Shown here: in pieces, positions 1 to 5,861 of the stretch
Layout of the letters: each line of letters starts with the position of its first letter
Position numbering within the stretch: position 1 is the first letter of the stretch
Assembly (NCBI GenBank): GCA_003454975.1
Contig: DMST01000180.1
Span: 22,926-32,257 of the forward strand
Source: Cytophagales bacterium
Lineage (GTDB): Bacteria > Bacteroidota > Bacteroidia > Cytophagales > Cyclobacteriaceae
DNA length: 9,332 nucleotides
Reading direction: 5' to 3'
Translations under genes and position numbers: made by a program
Notes under the pieces: generated by a model
What the model was told of the DNA's origin: nothing
The model's input: only the letters and a program-made list of their open reading frames with translations
The model's database searches: none

Positions 1-876
1 AGTCATGGCAGGGTTTGCCAGCATGTGGTCAATGCGCCAGCGGGGCTCATCTGCCGGATGAGAATACACCGTGCTGTCCGCAGCCCAGGGGTCTATCAGG
101 GTGTAGGAATTGTCCGGTTCCAGTAAGGCTTTAAATTCCATACTGGAAGGCGTGCAGTTAAAATCTCCCACTAGTAGCTGCAAACCATCCGGGTCTGACT
201 CCTGTATTCGGGCCATTTGACTTTTCAAATATTCTACCTGCCCTAAACGCATGGCTTCGTTTCGTGGCCCGCGGCCTGCTTTCAGGTGTACCCCCGTGAG
301 GTATACCGTTTTTCCAGGTCGTGCCAATATCTCTACCGTAATCATTCGGGTATTCAGGTGGTTTTGTGTTTCTGGGTTGCCCTCTTCATCCTCCCAGTTT
401 ATTAGTGGAGTGGTAACATTACCGTACCCGCGAATATTGCCCAACGGTAGGCGGCTCATCACCACTACGTTCATATACCAGTTTGGGCTTTCATTTCCTG
501 CAAACCAGCGGTAGCCTAGCTCGGGTACCTTCTCAGCCAAGCGCATAGCGAAGGACTTACTTTCGAACTCTTGCAGTACCACTACATCGGCTTTAGCCTG
601 CCTTAGGGCAACTAATAACTCCTCTTCTCGTCCCTCCATACGGAGCGAGGAATCTTCGCGCGGGTGATTGATGTAGGGATTGTCCCAGGCATCTACAAAG
701 TGCTCTACATTCCAGCTAAGTACGGTAAGCGTATCGTGGTCTGGGTATGCATAATCAATCGGCAAAGCGGTTGCTTGCTGTGCAAAATCAGGGAGGTTAG
801 TTGGTGTGTCGGGTGTAGTAGCCGGCTGGCAACTCAGTACTGCTAATACTACACCCAGGGGTATCCAAAACTTCAT
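1..876 (-). CDS. Endonuclease/exonuclease/phosphatase family lipoprotein (3' end cut by window edge)
   Basis: The frame is open without a stop from the ATG at 874-876 to base 1, giving 292 codons and no C-terminus. The N-terminus is a short lipoprotein signal (MKFWIPLGVVLAVLSCQ) with Cys16 as likely lipidated residue, so the mature protein should be membrane-anchored and face the periplasm or cell surface. The rest is a metal-dependent phosphoesterase of the DNase I-like fold: LSWNVEHF (residues 53-60, Asn56), VVVLQEFE (98-105, metal-binding Glu103), TGVHLKAGRG in the middle, GDFNCTPSS (237-245, catalytic Asp238/Asn240) and WRIDHM (280-285, catalytic Asp283-His284). Family members are about 300-340 residues, so only a short tail should be missing. 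The substrate (nucleic acid, phospholipid or sugar phosphate) cannot be told from sequence. A promoter-like TACTTTTG lies 17 bases upstream. Confidence 0.9.
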   Translation of the reverse strand, partial: MKFWIPLGVVLAVLSCQPATTPDTPTNLPDFAQQATALPIDYAYPDHDTLTVLSWNVEHFVDAWDNPYINHPREDSSLRMEGREEELLVALRQAKADVVVLQEFESKSFAMRLAEKVPELGYRWFAGNESPNWYMNVVVMSRLPLGNIRGYGNVTTPLINWEDEEGNPETQNHLNTRMITVEILARPGKTVYLTGVHLKAGRGPRNEAMRLGQVEYLKSQMARIQESDPDGLQLLVGDFNCTPSSMEFKALLEPDNSYTLIDPWAADSTVYSHPADEPRWRIDHMLANPAMT

Positions 877-892
877 GGGTATCATTTTTGAG

Positions 893-900
893 CAAAAGTA
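893..900 (-). promoter_or_regulatory. Promoter -7 element of the phosphoesterase lipoprotein gene
   Basis: Read on the minus strand this is TACTTTTG, an exact match to the Bacteroidota -7 consensus TAnnTTTG. It places the transcript start about 10 bases before the ATG at 876. The -33 region (about 919-924) is T-rich but has no clear TTG, so only half of the promoter is well supported. Confidence 0.5.
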
Positions 901-943
901 TACCCTCATGTATTACCCCTAAGTAAAATTTAAGCTTTGGGAA

Positions 944-976
944 TAAAAAAAACCGTTCGAGATCACTCAAACGGTT
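944..976 (-). terminator. Intrinsic terminator of the 478-residue helical protein gene
   Basis: On the minus strand AACCGTTTGAG and CTCGAACGGTT form an 11-bp stem (one G-U pair) around a TGAT loop, followed directly by a run of at least seven T. It lies 27 bases past the stop codon at 1003-1005. A smaller A/T-rich hairpin (AAATTTCC...GGAAGAATTT, 978-999) sits between the stop codon and this terminator. Confidence 0.9.
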
Positions 977-1002
977 CTAAATTCTTCCTTCGGAAATTTC
1001 TG

Positions 1003-2439
1003 TTAGCTCATTCGCTGCAGAAAATCCTCGTTCATCTGCACCAACAGAGTAGGGGAGAAGTGCTTCCGTTCTATCCGCGTCACCTTATCTGCCAGCTCTT
1101 TGATTTTCTCGTACTTGTTCTTCTTGATATCGCTGATAGAAATTTTGAGAATCTTGGTGAAGAACAAAATGTGATCACAATTCTCCTTGCCTAGCAGACG
1201 GATCTGCCGTTGGATGCTATTGATCAACTGATTGAAAAGGTCAAAGTCCTTCATCAGACAGTATTGCAAAGCGAGCAACGTTTTCACTTCCAGCTGAGCA
1301 ATAGGGTATTTTTTGAGGCTAATCTCGTTTAGCAGATTGTTTATCCAGCGGGCAGCCTCATCATACTTACCTGCGTAGTAGCAAGACAGCGCCCGGAACA
1401 CCACATAGGTAACATGGGTAGGGATATTCTCCGTATCCACCTCGTAATCATGGAAAATAGCGAGGTTTTCATCGTACAATTCGCTCGCCGTCTCGTTGCG
1501 CAAGTGGCGCTCCGTTTTGGTAAGTAAGAACTGAGCCGGATAAGTGTATAGCGTGTAGTTGCTTAGTAGCATGGAGGTAGACTCGCTCACATCCTCAAAG
1601 AACTTCTCCGCTTTGCGATACACTCGGTAGTGGTTGTAATACTCCAGTTTGAGGAACTCGAATACCAAACTTAAGTGGTAGTAGATGGAGTCCATAGGAT
1701 ACTGATTGAAGTACTTCTGCACATTGCTCAGCATGTCTTCAATCGGTTCATCTTCCTCAAAAGCCTCTTCGCTTTCTACGAACAAGCGGTGGAATATATT
1801 CACACACGAGGAATATACATAAAGCCGGTGGCTTTGGTACATCCCCGATATGTTATTGATCTCCTTGTATAGCAGGTTCAATTCCAGGCGGCCCTGCTCA
1901 TTGGGATCCATAGTATAGTTACCGTACTTCTTGAAGTATTCTCCCAGAATATCCTCCGCTTTGTCTACCGCTAGCGTATAGGCTACGTGCTTGTTGTAGA
2001 GCTGCGAATAGTTGAAATAGTCCTGAGAGTGGATGTGAAGCTTCTTCAGATACTTGTATACAATGGTCAACTCGTTGGACAGGTCATAGTCCAGCAATTC
2101 CTTCTCCAACTTCTTCAACGTGGCTACAGCAATAGCACGTTTCTTGGTGAAAATGATCTCATTGATATTGGCTACCTTCTTAAGGATGTCCGTCCTAGGA
2201 CTTTCCATCTGCTGCAGCAAATACTCCTCGATCTTTTGGTTGAGTCGTGACCGAAGCGTGTAGTAGGCATTGGTATTTACCTCTAGCTCCTCCATCACCT
2301 TTACATCGGTGAGTTGCTTCTCTCGCATCGACTTCAACAAGTAAGCAGACTTATCGGCGTTGCTCTCTATCAATTGATCATAAATCGATTGATAGTCATC
2401 CAATGATAGTTGCTTAATAATATTTTTGAGTTTTGCCAT
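1003..2439 (-). CDS. Conserved all-helical (TPR-like) protein of unknown function, 478 residues
   Basis: I do not recognise a named family. The protein starts MAKLKNIIKQLSLDDYQSIY and is soluble, with no signal peptide or membrane segment. It is rich in Leu, Glu, Lys and Tyr in a pattern of consecutive amphipathic helices, for example around residues 1-45 (ending SAYLLKSMREKQ), 95-140, and the back half (FRALSCYYAGKYDEAARWINNLL near residue 360), which reads like tetratricopeptide-type helical hairpins. An acidic patch, ESEEAFEEDEP, lies near residue 222. No catalytic motif is visible, so a scaffold or regulatory role in the cytoplasm is inferred only from the fold. The ATG at 2437-2439 fits the start of the helical region and has no Shine-Dalgarno sequence. 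The gene is transcribed alone: a non-coding gap lies upstream and a strong terminator follows. No exact TAnnTTTG box was found upstream. Confidence 0.85.
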   Translation of the reverse strand: MAKLKNIIKQLSLDDYQSIYDQLIESNADKSAYLLKSMREKQLTDVKVMEELEVNTNAYYTLRSRLNQKIEEYLLQQMESPRTDILKKVANINEIIFTKKRAIAVATLKKLEKELLDYDLSNELTIVYKYLKKLHIHSQDYFNYSQLYNKHVAYTLAVDKAEDILGEYFKKYGNYTMDPNEQGRLELNLLYKEINNISGMYQSHRLYVYSSCVNIFHRLFVESEEAFEEDEPIEDMLSNVQKYFNQYPMDSIYYHLSLVFEFLKLEYYNHYRVYRKAEKFFEDVSESTSMLLSNYTLYTYPAQFLLTKTERHLRNETASELYDENLAIFHDYEVDTENIPTHVTYVVFRALSCYYAGKYDEAARWINNLLNEISLKKYPIAQLEVKTLLALQYCLMKDFDLFNQLINSIQRQIRLLGKENCDHILFFTKILKISISDIKKNKYEKIKELADKVTRIERKHFSPTLLVQMNEDFLQRMS

Positions 2440-2533
2440 TGCCTATCGACTAGGTTTCTGTCAGCGGAATCCAGGCAAATCGCCTTAGATTTATCGAATA
2501 ATATATTAAAAATATTTAGGCCCCTACCATTAC

Positions 2534-2542
2534 TTATCCACA
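2534..2542 (+). promoter_or_regulatory. DnaA box (TTATCCACA)
   Basis: This is an exact copy of the high-affinity DnaA recognition sequence. It lies 15 bp from a roughly 30-bp tract of almost pure A/T (about 2489-2518), in the longest gene-free stretch of the window. Only one exact box was found, whereas chromosomal origins carry clusters, so origin function is not established. It could instead regulate the gene starting at 2439 or be a chance match. Confidence 0.35.
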
Positions 2543-2649
2543 CACCTTATAGAGAAAATACCCTAATTGGCTGATATTTGGGGACAAAAATGAGATCCTA
2601 TACCCTCAGGGGCTAAAATACATAGCATTCTGTTGATATAAAAGAGATT

Positions 2650-2684
2650 AGGCAAGACCAATACCGGTTAAGTGCAACTTGCCT
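2650..2684. repeat. Inverted repeat AGGCAAG / CTTGCCT
   Basis: A perfect 7-bp inverted repeat is separated by 21 bases and followed by TATTTTG on the plus strand. It is far from any start codon and its role is unknown. It could be an RNA hairpin in a long leader or a protein-binding dyad. Confidence 0.35.
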
Positions 2685-2867
2685 ATTTTGGTGGGCTTGG
2701 TAATCCCACGAAGCGAAAACAAGAATAATTTTAGTTCTGAGAACAAGAAATTGTATAAACCAATCTTTGCATAGACATTATCAAAGATGACGTGATTCGC
2801 AGAATGGCTCTGCTGCTAATGGACATTCATCCTTTGAGTACAATTTTTCAGATTGGTAACTCAGACT

Positions 2868-3116
2868 TTAACAAGCAAGGGGTAGCGTTTTGCCTTCCAC
2901 CGTAATTAGCCAATCAAGTCGAATTGCTTGCCCACTCCTCAGCTTCAGGTATTCCACCTTATCGCGTATTTCGAAAGTTTGGATGACGCCTCTGATTTCT
3001 GCCTGTTCTTCTCCGCCCTGGGTCCGGTAAACAATGGAAACCTCCTGCCGCAGCGTAGCAAAGGCCTCTAGCTCATCATAGTAGCTGCAATTGATGGGAA
3101 TGTAGGGAGCATTCAT
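2868..3116 (-). CDS. rof: Rof-like Rho-binding antiterminator, 82 residues
   Basis: The protein matches the Rof/YaeO family, small Sm-like-fold proteins that bind transcription terminator factor Rho and block its RNA loading. From memory of E. coli YaeO, three blocks align. YIPINCSYYDELE (residues 5-17) matches YQPINCDDYDNLE. KVEYLKL (53-59) matches NVEYLVV. AIRLDWLIT (64-72) matches ELRLDKITS. The length of 82 residues is close to E. coli's 84-86. No signal peptide or membrane segment is seen, so it should act in the cytoplasm on Rho. It is co-directional with the barrel gene upstream (58-bp gap, no obvious terminator between), so read-through transcription is possible. A near-consensus -7 box, TAAATTTT, sits just ahead of the start. 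Binding to Rho is inferred from the family, not shown here. Confidence 0.82.
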   Translation of the reverse strand: MNAPYIPINCSYYDELEAFATLRQEVSIVYRTQGGEEQAEIRGVIQTFEIRDKVEYLKLRSGQAIRLDWLITVEGKTLPLAC

Positions 3117-3174
3117 AGTCGTAAAATTTAATGTTTCAACAGCTACTAGCCCCCATCAGTTCTGCCAGGGTACG

Positions 3175-3756
3175 CTATCGTTTGAATTTGAAGGTCACGC
3201 CACCAGTAGCAAAGCTTTGGAAACCCGCTACCCCTTCTACAAATACCCCAATAGAGGGAGTGAGGTAATACCGTACCCCGGCTCCAAGGCCTACCCGTGC
3301 CCGCAGTGCGGGTAACACCCGCGGATCGGTATCGTTGTTGATGACATTAAATAATACCAGGCCAGGCATAAAAACACCGTAAACGTCAATTCCATCCAGG
3401 CCAAATTCTCCATCGGTAGCCTCATCGATGAGTGAGGTGGCATGGAAAGAAGCTCGTGCCCCCAGATGAATGATCTGCGAGGAATAGTCTACGTTTTGTA
3501 CGGTAACGGGAAATGCCGTGAGGCCAATGACGGGACCCACACTAAACCACTCCTGAATGCCAAACTCCGCATGAATTATGGTAGGAATAGAAACGCTCTC
3601 GCTGGCACCCAAGGGGGTAGAATATCGACTAGGAATACCCACTCCCGCGCTTACTAAGATGTCTCCTACTTGAAATACTTCTGATACCGGAACCTGACCG
3701 TAAGACGGTATGATGATGGCCGCCATGGCCAATACACTGAGCAATGCTTTTTTCAT
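3175..3756 (-). CDS. Small outer-membrane beta-barrel protein, 193 residues
   Basis: The start MKKALLSVLAMAAIIIPSYG is a clear Sec signal peptide, probably cleaved before Gln21. The mature part alternates polar and aromatic or hydrophobic residues in short strands broken by Gly/Asp/Asn turns (ILVSAGVGIPSRY, WFSVGPVIGLTAF, IDVYGVFMPGLVLF, RARVGLGAGVRYYLTPSIGV). It ends in a strand, GGVTFKFKR, as expected of an eight-stranded outer-membrane barrel of about 170 residues. Its cargo or partner is unknown. A longer start at 3777 is open but would add seven residues before the signal peptide and falls inside the promoter's -7 box, so 3756 is preferred. The gene has its own promoter and may be transcribed on into rof. 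Confidence 0.8.
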   Translation of the reverse strand: MKKALLSVLAMAAIIIPSYGQVPVSEVFQVGDILVSAGVGIPSRYSTPLGASESVSIPTIIHAEFGIQEWFSVGPVIGLTAFPVTVQNVDYSSQIIHLGARASFHATSLIDEATDGEFGLDGIDVYGVFMPGLVLFNVINNDTDPRVLPALRARVGLGAGVRYYLTPSIGVFVEGVAGFQSFATGGVTFKFKR

Positions 3757-3774
3757 ATGCGATGATATTGCGGG

Positions 3775-3806
3775 CAAAGATAGCCCGGCCGCTTTTGACC
3801 CTGCAA
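3775..3806 (-). promoter_or_regulatory. Bacteroidota-type promoter of the outer-membrane barrel gene
   Basis: On the minus strand TTG (3806-3804), a 21-base spacer and TATCTTTG (3782-3775) match the -33 TTG / -7 TAnnTTTG layout. Transcription would start near 3770, leaving a leader of about 14 bases. The -7 box is centred in a perfect 5-bp dyad (CGGGC 3771-3775 / GCCCG 3783-3787), which could serve as an operator. The box excludes the alternative start at 3777. Confidence 0.65.
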
Positions 3807-3825
3807 TAACGGTTTGATGTTCGGT

Positions 3826-4482
3826 TTAGTCTGGGAATTCTATCTGCAGAGGTTCACGCCTTTGGCGGAACAGCACCTTTTTGCCAGATACCTCTGAGAA
3901 TAGCGGGCCCAACATGAGTTCGGCGTTTTCCGCCGTTTGGTCCAAAATATTACTTTGAATAGCTGCTTCTTGTATTTTTCGCTCGGCCGTTTTGTAGGCG
4001 CTGTCAATGAATACCTTTTCATCCTCCAGGTATCCTACCTCGTAGCTATAGATTCGGGTGTTTTCGAGGTCTACCTTGAAATAGCATAGTTCCGGTTGCG
4101 GTAAAGTAATCCAAAGAGTATCTCCCTCTTCTTCAATGTCCTCCTGGGCCAATTTGGTAAGGTCAATACATCCTACTGCCTCACCAGCAGTGAAGAGAAC
4201 AATCTCAGCGCCTGTGCTGGGTGCATTTATTCTGCCAAACCACGTGTCATAGCTTATGTTTTCCTTCTTAAGCTCTATGATCTCGCTGAAGGTATGCTTC
4301 ACCAATTCCAACTTGCCCAAATCCTCTACTTTTTCCAATACGGTGGTGGACTGGATTACCATCTGACCTTCATTTCTATTAGGGGTAAGGTCCGGAGTCT
4401 GCCGAAAGAAAAGAAAAAACAGAAGGCCTAGGATAACTACCAGGAGCCAAGGCAATAGCTGAAGTGCTTTTTTCGCTAACAT
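3826..4482 (-). CDS. Membrane-anchored DUF4230 domain protein, 218 residues
   Basis: The N-terminus (MLAKKALQLL, then PWLLVVILGLLFFLFF at 11-26) is a single membrane anchor with no cleavage site. The remainder (about 40-218) fits DUF4230: VLEKVEDLGKLELVKHTFSE (48-67), then a beta-rich stretch EIVLFTAGEAVGCIDLTKL (93-111) and GDTLWITLPQPELC (120-133). A C-terminal helical part, AYKTAERKIQEAAIQ (162-176), has the look of SPFH or periplasmic helical proteins, and the tail LFRQRREPLQIEFPD completes it. No biochemical role is established for the family. Its open frame continues upstream to 4767, but that part is antisense to the radical SAM gene and has no membrane-protein character, so the Met at 4482 next to the anchor is chosen. 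This start is 6 bp from that of the divergent gene. Confidence 0.85.
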   Translation of the reverse strand: MLAKKALQLLPWLLVVILGLLFFLFFRQTPDLTPNRNEGQMVIQSTTVLEKVEDLGKLELVKHTFSEIIELKKENISYDTWFGRINAPSTGAEIVLFTAGEAVGCIDLTKLAQEDIEEEGDTLWITLPQPELCYFKVDLENTRIYSYEVGYLEDEKVFIDSAYKTAERKIQEAAIQSNILDQTAENAELMLGPLFSEVSGKKVLFRQRREPLQIEFPD

Positions 4483-4488
4483 AAGAGG

Positions 4489-5562
4489 GTGGGTCTTTTG
4501 GTAAAAATAACCGGAGTCCGGTACTTTGGAAACTTGGCGATCAATAGAAATTTCACGGATGCTTTGAGGTTGGCGGGCAAGCTCACCCCCAAACGAATGC
4601 ACAACGCTGCCAGAGTGTTGCAGAGCTACTATGCTTCTCGCAGAAGTGGGCAGCCTGCCCCAAAGGGATTGCCCATTAGCCTGGCTTTTGAGCCAACTAC
4701 GGCCTGTAACCTGCGTTGCCCGGAATGCCCTAGCGGACTCCGGAATTTTACACGCCCTACTGGCCATCTTTCTGGAGACTTGTTTCGCTCCGTCATCGAT
4801 GAACTGGCCGATACGCTATTGTACCTCACCTTCTATTTTCAAGGTGAGCCCTACTTGCACCCACAGTTTTTTGACTTGGTGCAACACGCAGCGCAAAAAC
4901 GCATATACACGGCCACCTCTACCAACGCACATTTCCTGGATGATGCGCGCGCGGAGGCCACTGTGCGTTCCGGCCTAGACCGGTTGATCATCTCGCTGGA
5001 CGGTACCACACAGGAGGTGTATGAGCAATACCGCGTAGGGGGCAATCTGCAAAAGGTGCTAGAAGGTACCGAGCGTTTGGTTGCCTGGAAGAAGAAACTA
5101 AAGTCTCGTAGCCCTTATCTGGTCTTCCAGTTTCTGGTAGTGAAACCCAACGAGCATCAGATAGCAGAGGCGCGCCAACTAGCGAGGCAGCTAGGAGTGG
5201 ATGACGTAGCTTTCAAAACTGCGCAGCTGTATGACTACGAAGACGGAAATGAACTTATGCCCACTCAGGACAAGTACTCCCGTTACCAGTTAGGCACGGA
5301 TGGAAAATATTTTATTAAGAATACCCTGGCTAGTCATTGTTGGCGTATGTGGCAGAGCTGTGTAATCACGTGGGACGGCCAGGTAGTGCCTTGCTGTTTC
5401 GACAAAGATGCACACCATGCCATGGGCACCTTAGGCGAACAGTCCTTTCGGGATATCTGGTATAGTAATCCCTACCAAGAGTTTCGCGCTGCGGTCCTAC
5501 GATCTCGGTCCGAAATTGAGATGTGTAAAAACTGTTCTGAGGGTACAAAAGTCTGGACTTGA
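4489..5562 (+). CDS. Radical SAM/SPASM domain enzyme, 357 residues
   Basis: EPTTACNLRCPEC (68-80) carries the CxxxCxxC motif (Cys73, Cys77, Cys80) that binds the 4Fe-4S cluster reducing S-adenosylmethionine. FYFQGEPYLHP (115-125) is the GGE-like SAM-contact region with Gly-Glu, and LDRLIISLDGT (163-173) is a core barrel strand. The C-terminal SPASM region has Cys284, Cys291, Cys302/303, Cys346 and Cys349 for auxiliary iron-sulfur clusters (VITWDGQVVPCCFDKD, MCKNC). Such enzymes modify peptides, cofactors or sugars; no precursor peptide or partner gene adjoins, so the substrate is unknown. The assigned start is GTG 4489. TTG 4498 is an alternative with AGAGG about 9 bases upstream, and the first ATG in frame (Met37) is late. 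It is divergent from DUF4230, with no room for two independent promoters outside the coding regions. Confidence 0.9.
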   Translation: MGLLVKITGVRYFGNLAINRNFTDALRLAGKLTPKRMHNAARVLQSYYASRRSGQPAPKGLPISLAFEPTTACNLRCPECPSGLRNFTRPTGHLSGDLFRSVIDELADTLLYLTFYFQGEPYLHPQFFDLVQHAAQKRIYTATSTNAHFLDDARAEATVRSGLDRLIISLDGTTQEVYEQYRVGGNLQKVLEGTERLVAWKKKLKSRSPYLVFQFLVVKPNEHQIAEARQLARQLGVDDVAFKTAQLYDYEDGNELMPTQDKYSRYQLGTDGKYFIKNTLASHCWRMWQSCVITWDGQVVPCCFDKDAHHAMGTLGEQSFRDIWYSNPYQEFRAAVLRSRSEIEMCKNCSEGTKVWT

Positions 5563-5655
5563 GGGCTTTTGATGCCCTGTGTAACGTGGATATGGCCCGG
5601 AAATTGGCCCAAATTACTGGAAATGATATCCCTTTCTTACATGAATCTCACTTGG

Positions 5656-5681
5656 AAAAAGGAGATCAGTGAAACCTTTTT
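5656..5681 (+). terminator. Weak terminator-like hairpin after the radical SAM gene
   Basis: AAAAAGG and CCTTTTT form a 7-bp, mostly A-U stem with a 12-base loop, ending in a run of seven T. It lies 94 bases past the stop codon. The stem is weak, so function is uncertain. Confidence 0.35.
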
Positions 5682-5702
5682 TTGCGATTAATCTTAGTTA
5701 GC

Positions 5703-5741
5703 GTTTACCTTTTCTATGGCTGGAAGTATATATAGGTAAAC
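5703..5741. repeat. Inverted repeat GTTTACC / GGTAAAC
   Basis: A perfect 7-bp inverted repeat with a 25-base spacer lies about 70 bp upstream of the -7 box of the zinc-ribbon protein gene. It could be a regulator-binding dyad; nothing else supports a role. Confidence 0.35.
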
Positions 5742-5753
5742 AAATTATTGGAT

Positions 5754-5773
5754 AAGTGAAAGGATCACTTTTT
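5754..5773 (+). terminator. Short hairpin with T-run, terminator-like
   Basis: AAGTGA and TCACTT pair around AAGGA, and the 3' arm merges into a run of five T. It lies between the radical SAM gene and the promoter of the next gene, a sensible site for a terminator, but the 6-bp stem is short. Confidence 0.35.
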
Positions 5774-5809
5774 AGCACCATTTCATTTTCCAAATGTACA
5801 ATTAATAGT

Positions 5810-5817
5810 TACCTTTG
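5810..5817 (+). promoter_or_regulatory. Promoter -7 element of the zinc-ribbon membrane protein gene
   Basis: TACCTTTG is an exact TAnnTTTG match. The -33 position (about 5786-5790) is T-rich but lacks TTG. Transcription would start near 5823, which leaves either the TTG start at 5862 or the ATG at 5919 possible. Confidence 0.55.
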
Positions 5818-5861
5818 AAGGCAGCAAATCGCCTAATAAACCTACAGCAGTATAGGGGCGG

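Larger units (their letters stand above)
2440..2867. other. Non-coding gap, 428 bp, with AT-rich tract, DnaA box and inverted repeats
   Basis: No convincing gene is present. The stretch holds, in order, the upstream region of the helical protein gene; an AT-rich tract (about 2489-2518); a perfect DnaA box at 2534-2542; a 7-bp inverted repeat at 2650-2684; an 8-base direct repeat AACAAGAA at 2718-2725 and 2742-2749; and two small hairpins (GCAGA/TCTGC at 2799-2813, and an imperfect one at 2836-2862 just past the rof stop codon that could be a weak terminator). Short reading frames here have no start signals or recognisable product. Confidence 0.6.
5563..5861. other. 299-bp intergenic region with several inverted repeats
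   Basis: No assigned gene lies here. It contains a small hairpin AGGGC/GCCCT at 5562-5578 right after the radical SAM stop codon, a protein-like but start-less reading frame (to 5672, see findings), a weak terminator-like hairpin (5656-5681), a 7-bp inverted repeat (5703-5741), a hairpin with a T-run (5754-5773), and an exact -7 promoter element (5810-5817) for the next gene. Confidence 0.6.

Noticed and set aside
937..1194. Plus-strand 85-codon frame, and similar frames within 1675-2250, opposite the helical protein gene.
   Set aside because: They are antisense shadows of a long gene with a clear terminator; the first would even be read through that terminator.
2718..2749. Direct repeat AACAAGAA in two copies 24 bp apart, considered as an iteron or CRISPR remnant.
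   Set aside because: Only two 8-base A-rich copies, with no further units or leader; likely chance.
2759..2905. Short plus-strand frame (ATG 2804, MALLLMDIHPLSTIF...) of 33 codons in the large intergenic gap.
   Set aside because: No start signal, no recognisable product, and its 3' end overlaps the rof gene antisense.
3757..3777. Upstream start for the outer-membrane barrel protein adding MPAISSH.
   Set aside because: It falls within the promoter -7 box; MKKALLSV is the natural signal-peptide start.
4483..4767. 95-codon upstream extension of the DUF4230 frame.
   Set aside because: It is antisense to the radical SAM coding region and would put 95 polar residues before the membrane anchor.
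4489..5672. A frameshift that would fuse the radical SAM protein with the downstream orphan frame.
   Set aside because: The radical SAM protein already ends normally after its last SPASM cysteine pair (MCKNCSEGTKVW), so no missing tail needs explaining.
5572..5691. 39-codon plus-strand frame starting MPCVTWIWPGNW.
   Set aside because: It overlaps the more protein-like +3 frame and shows Trp-rich, unlikely composition and no start signal.
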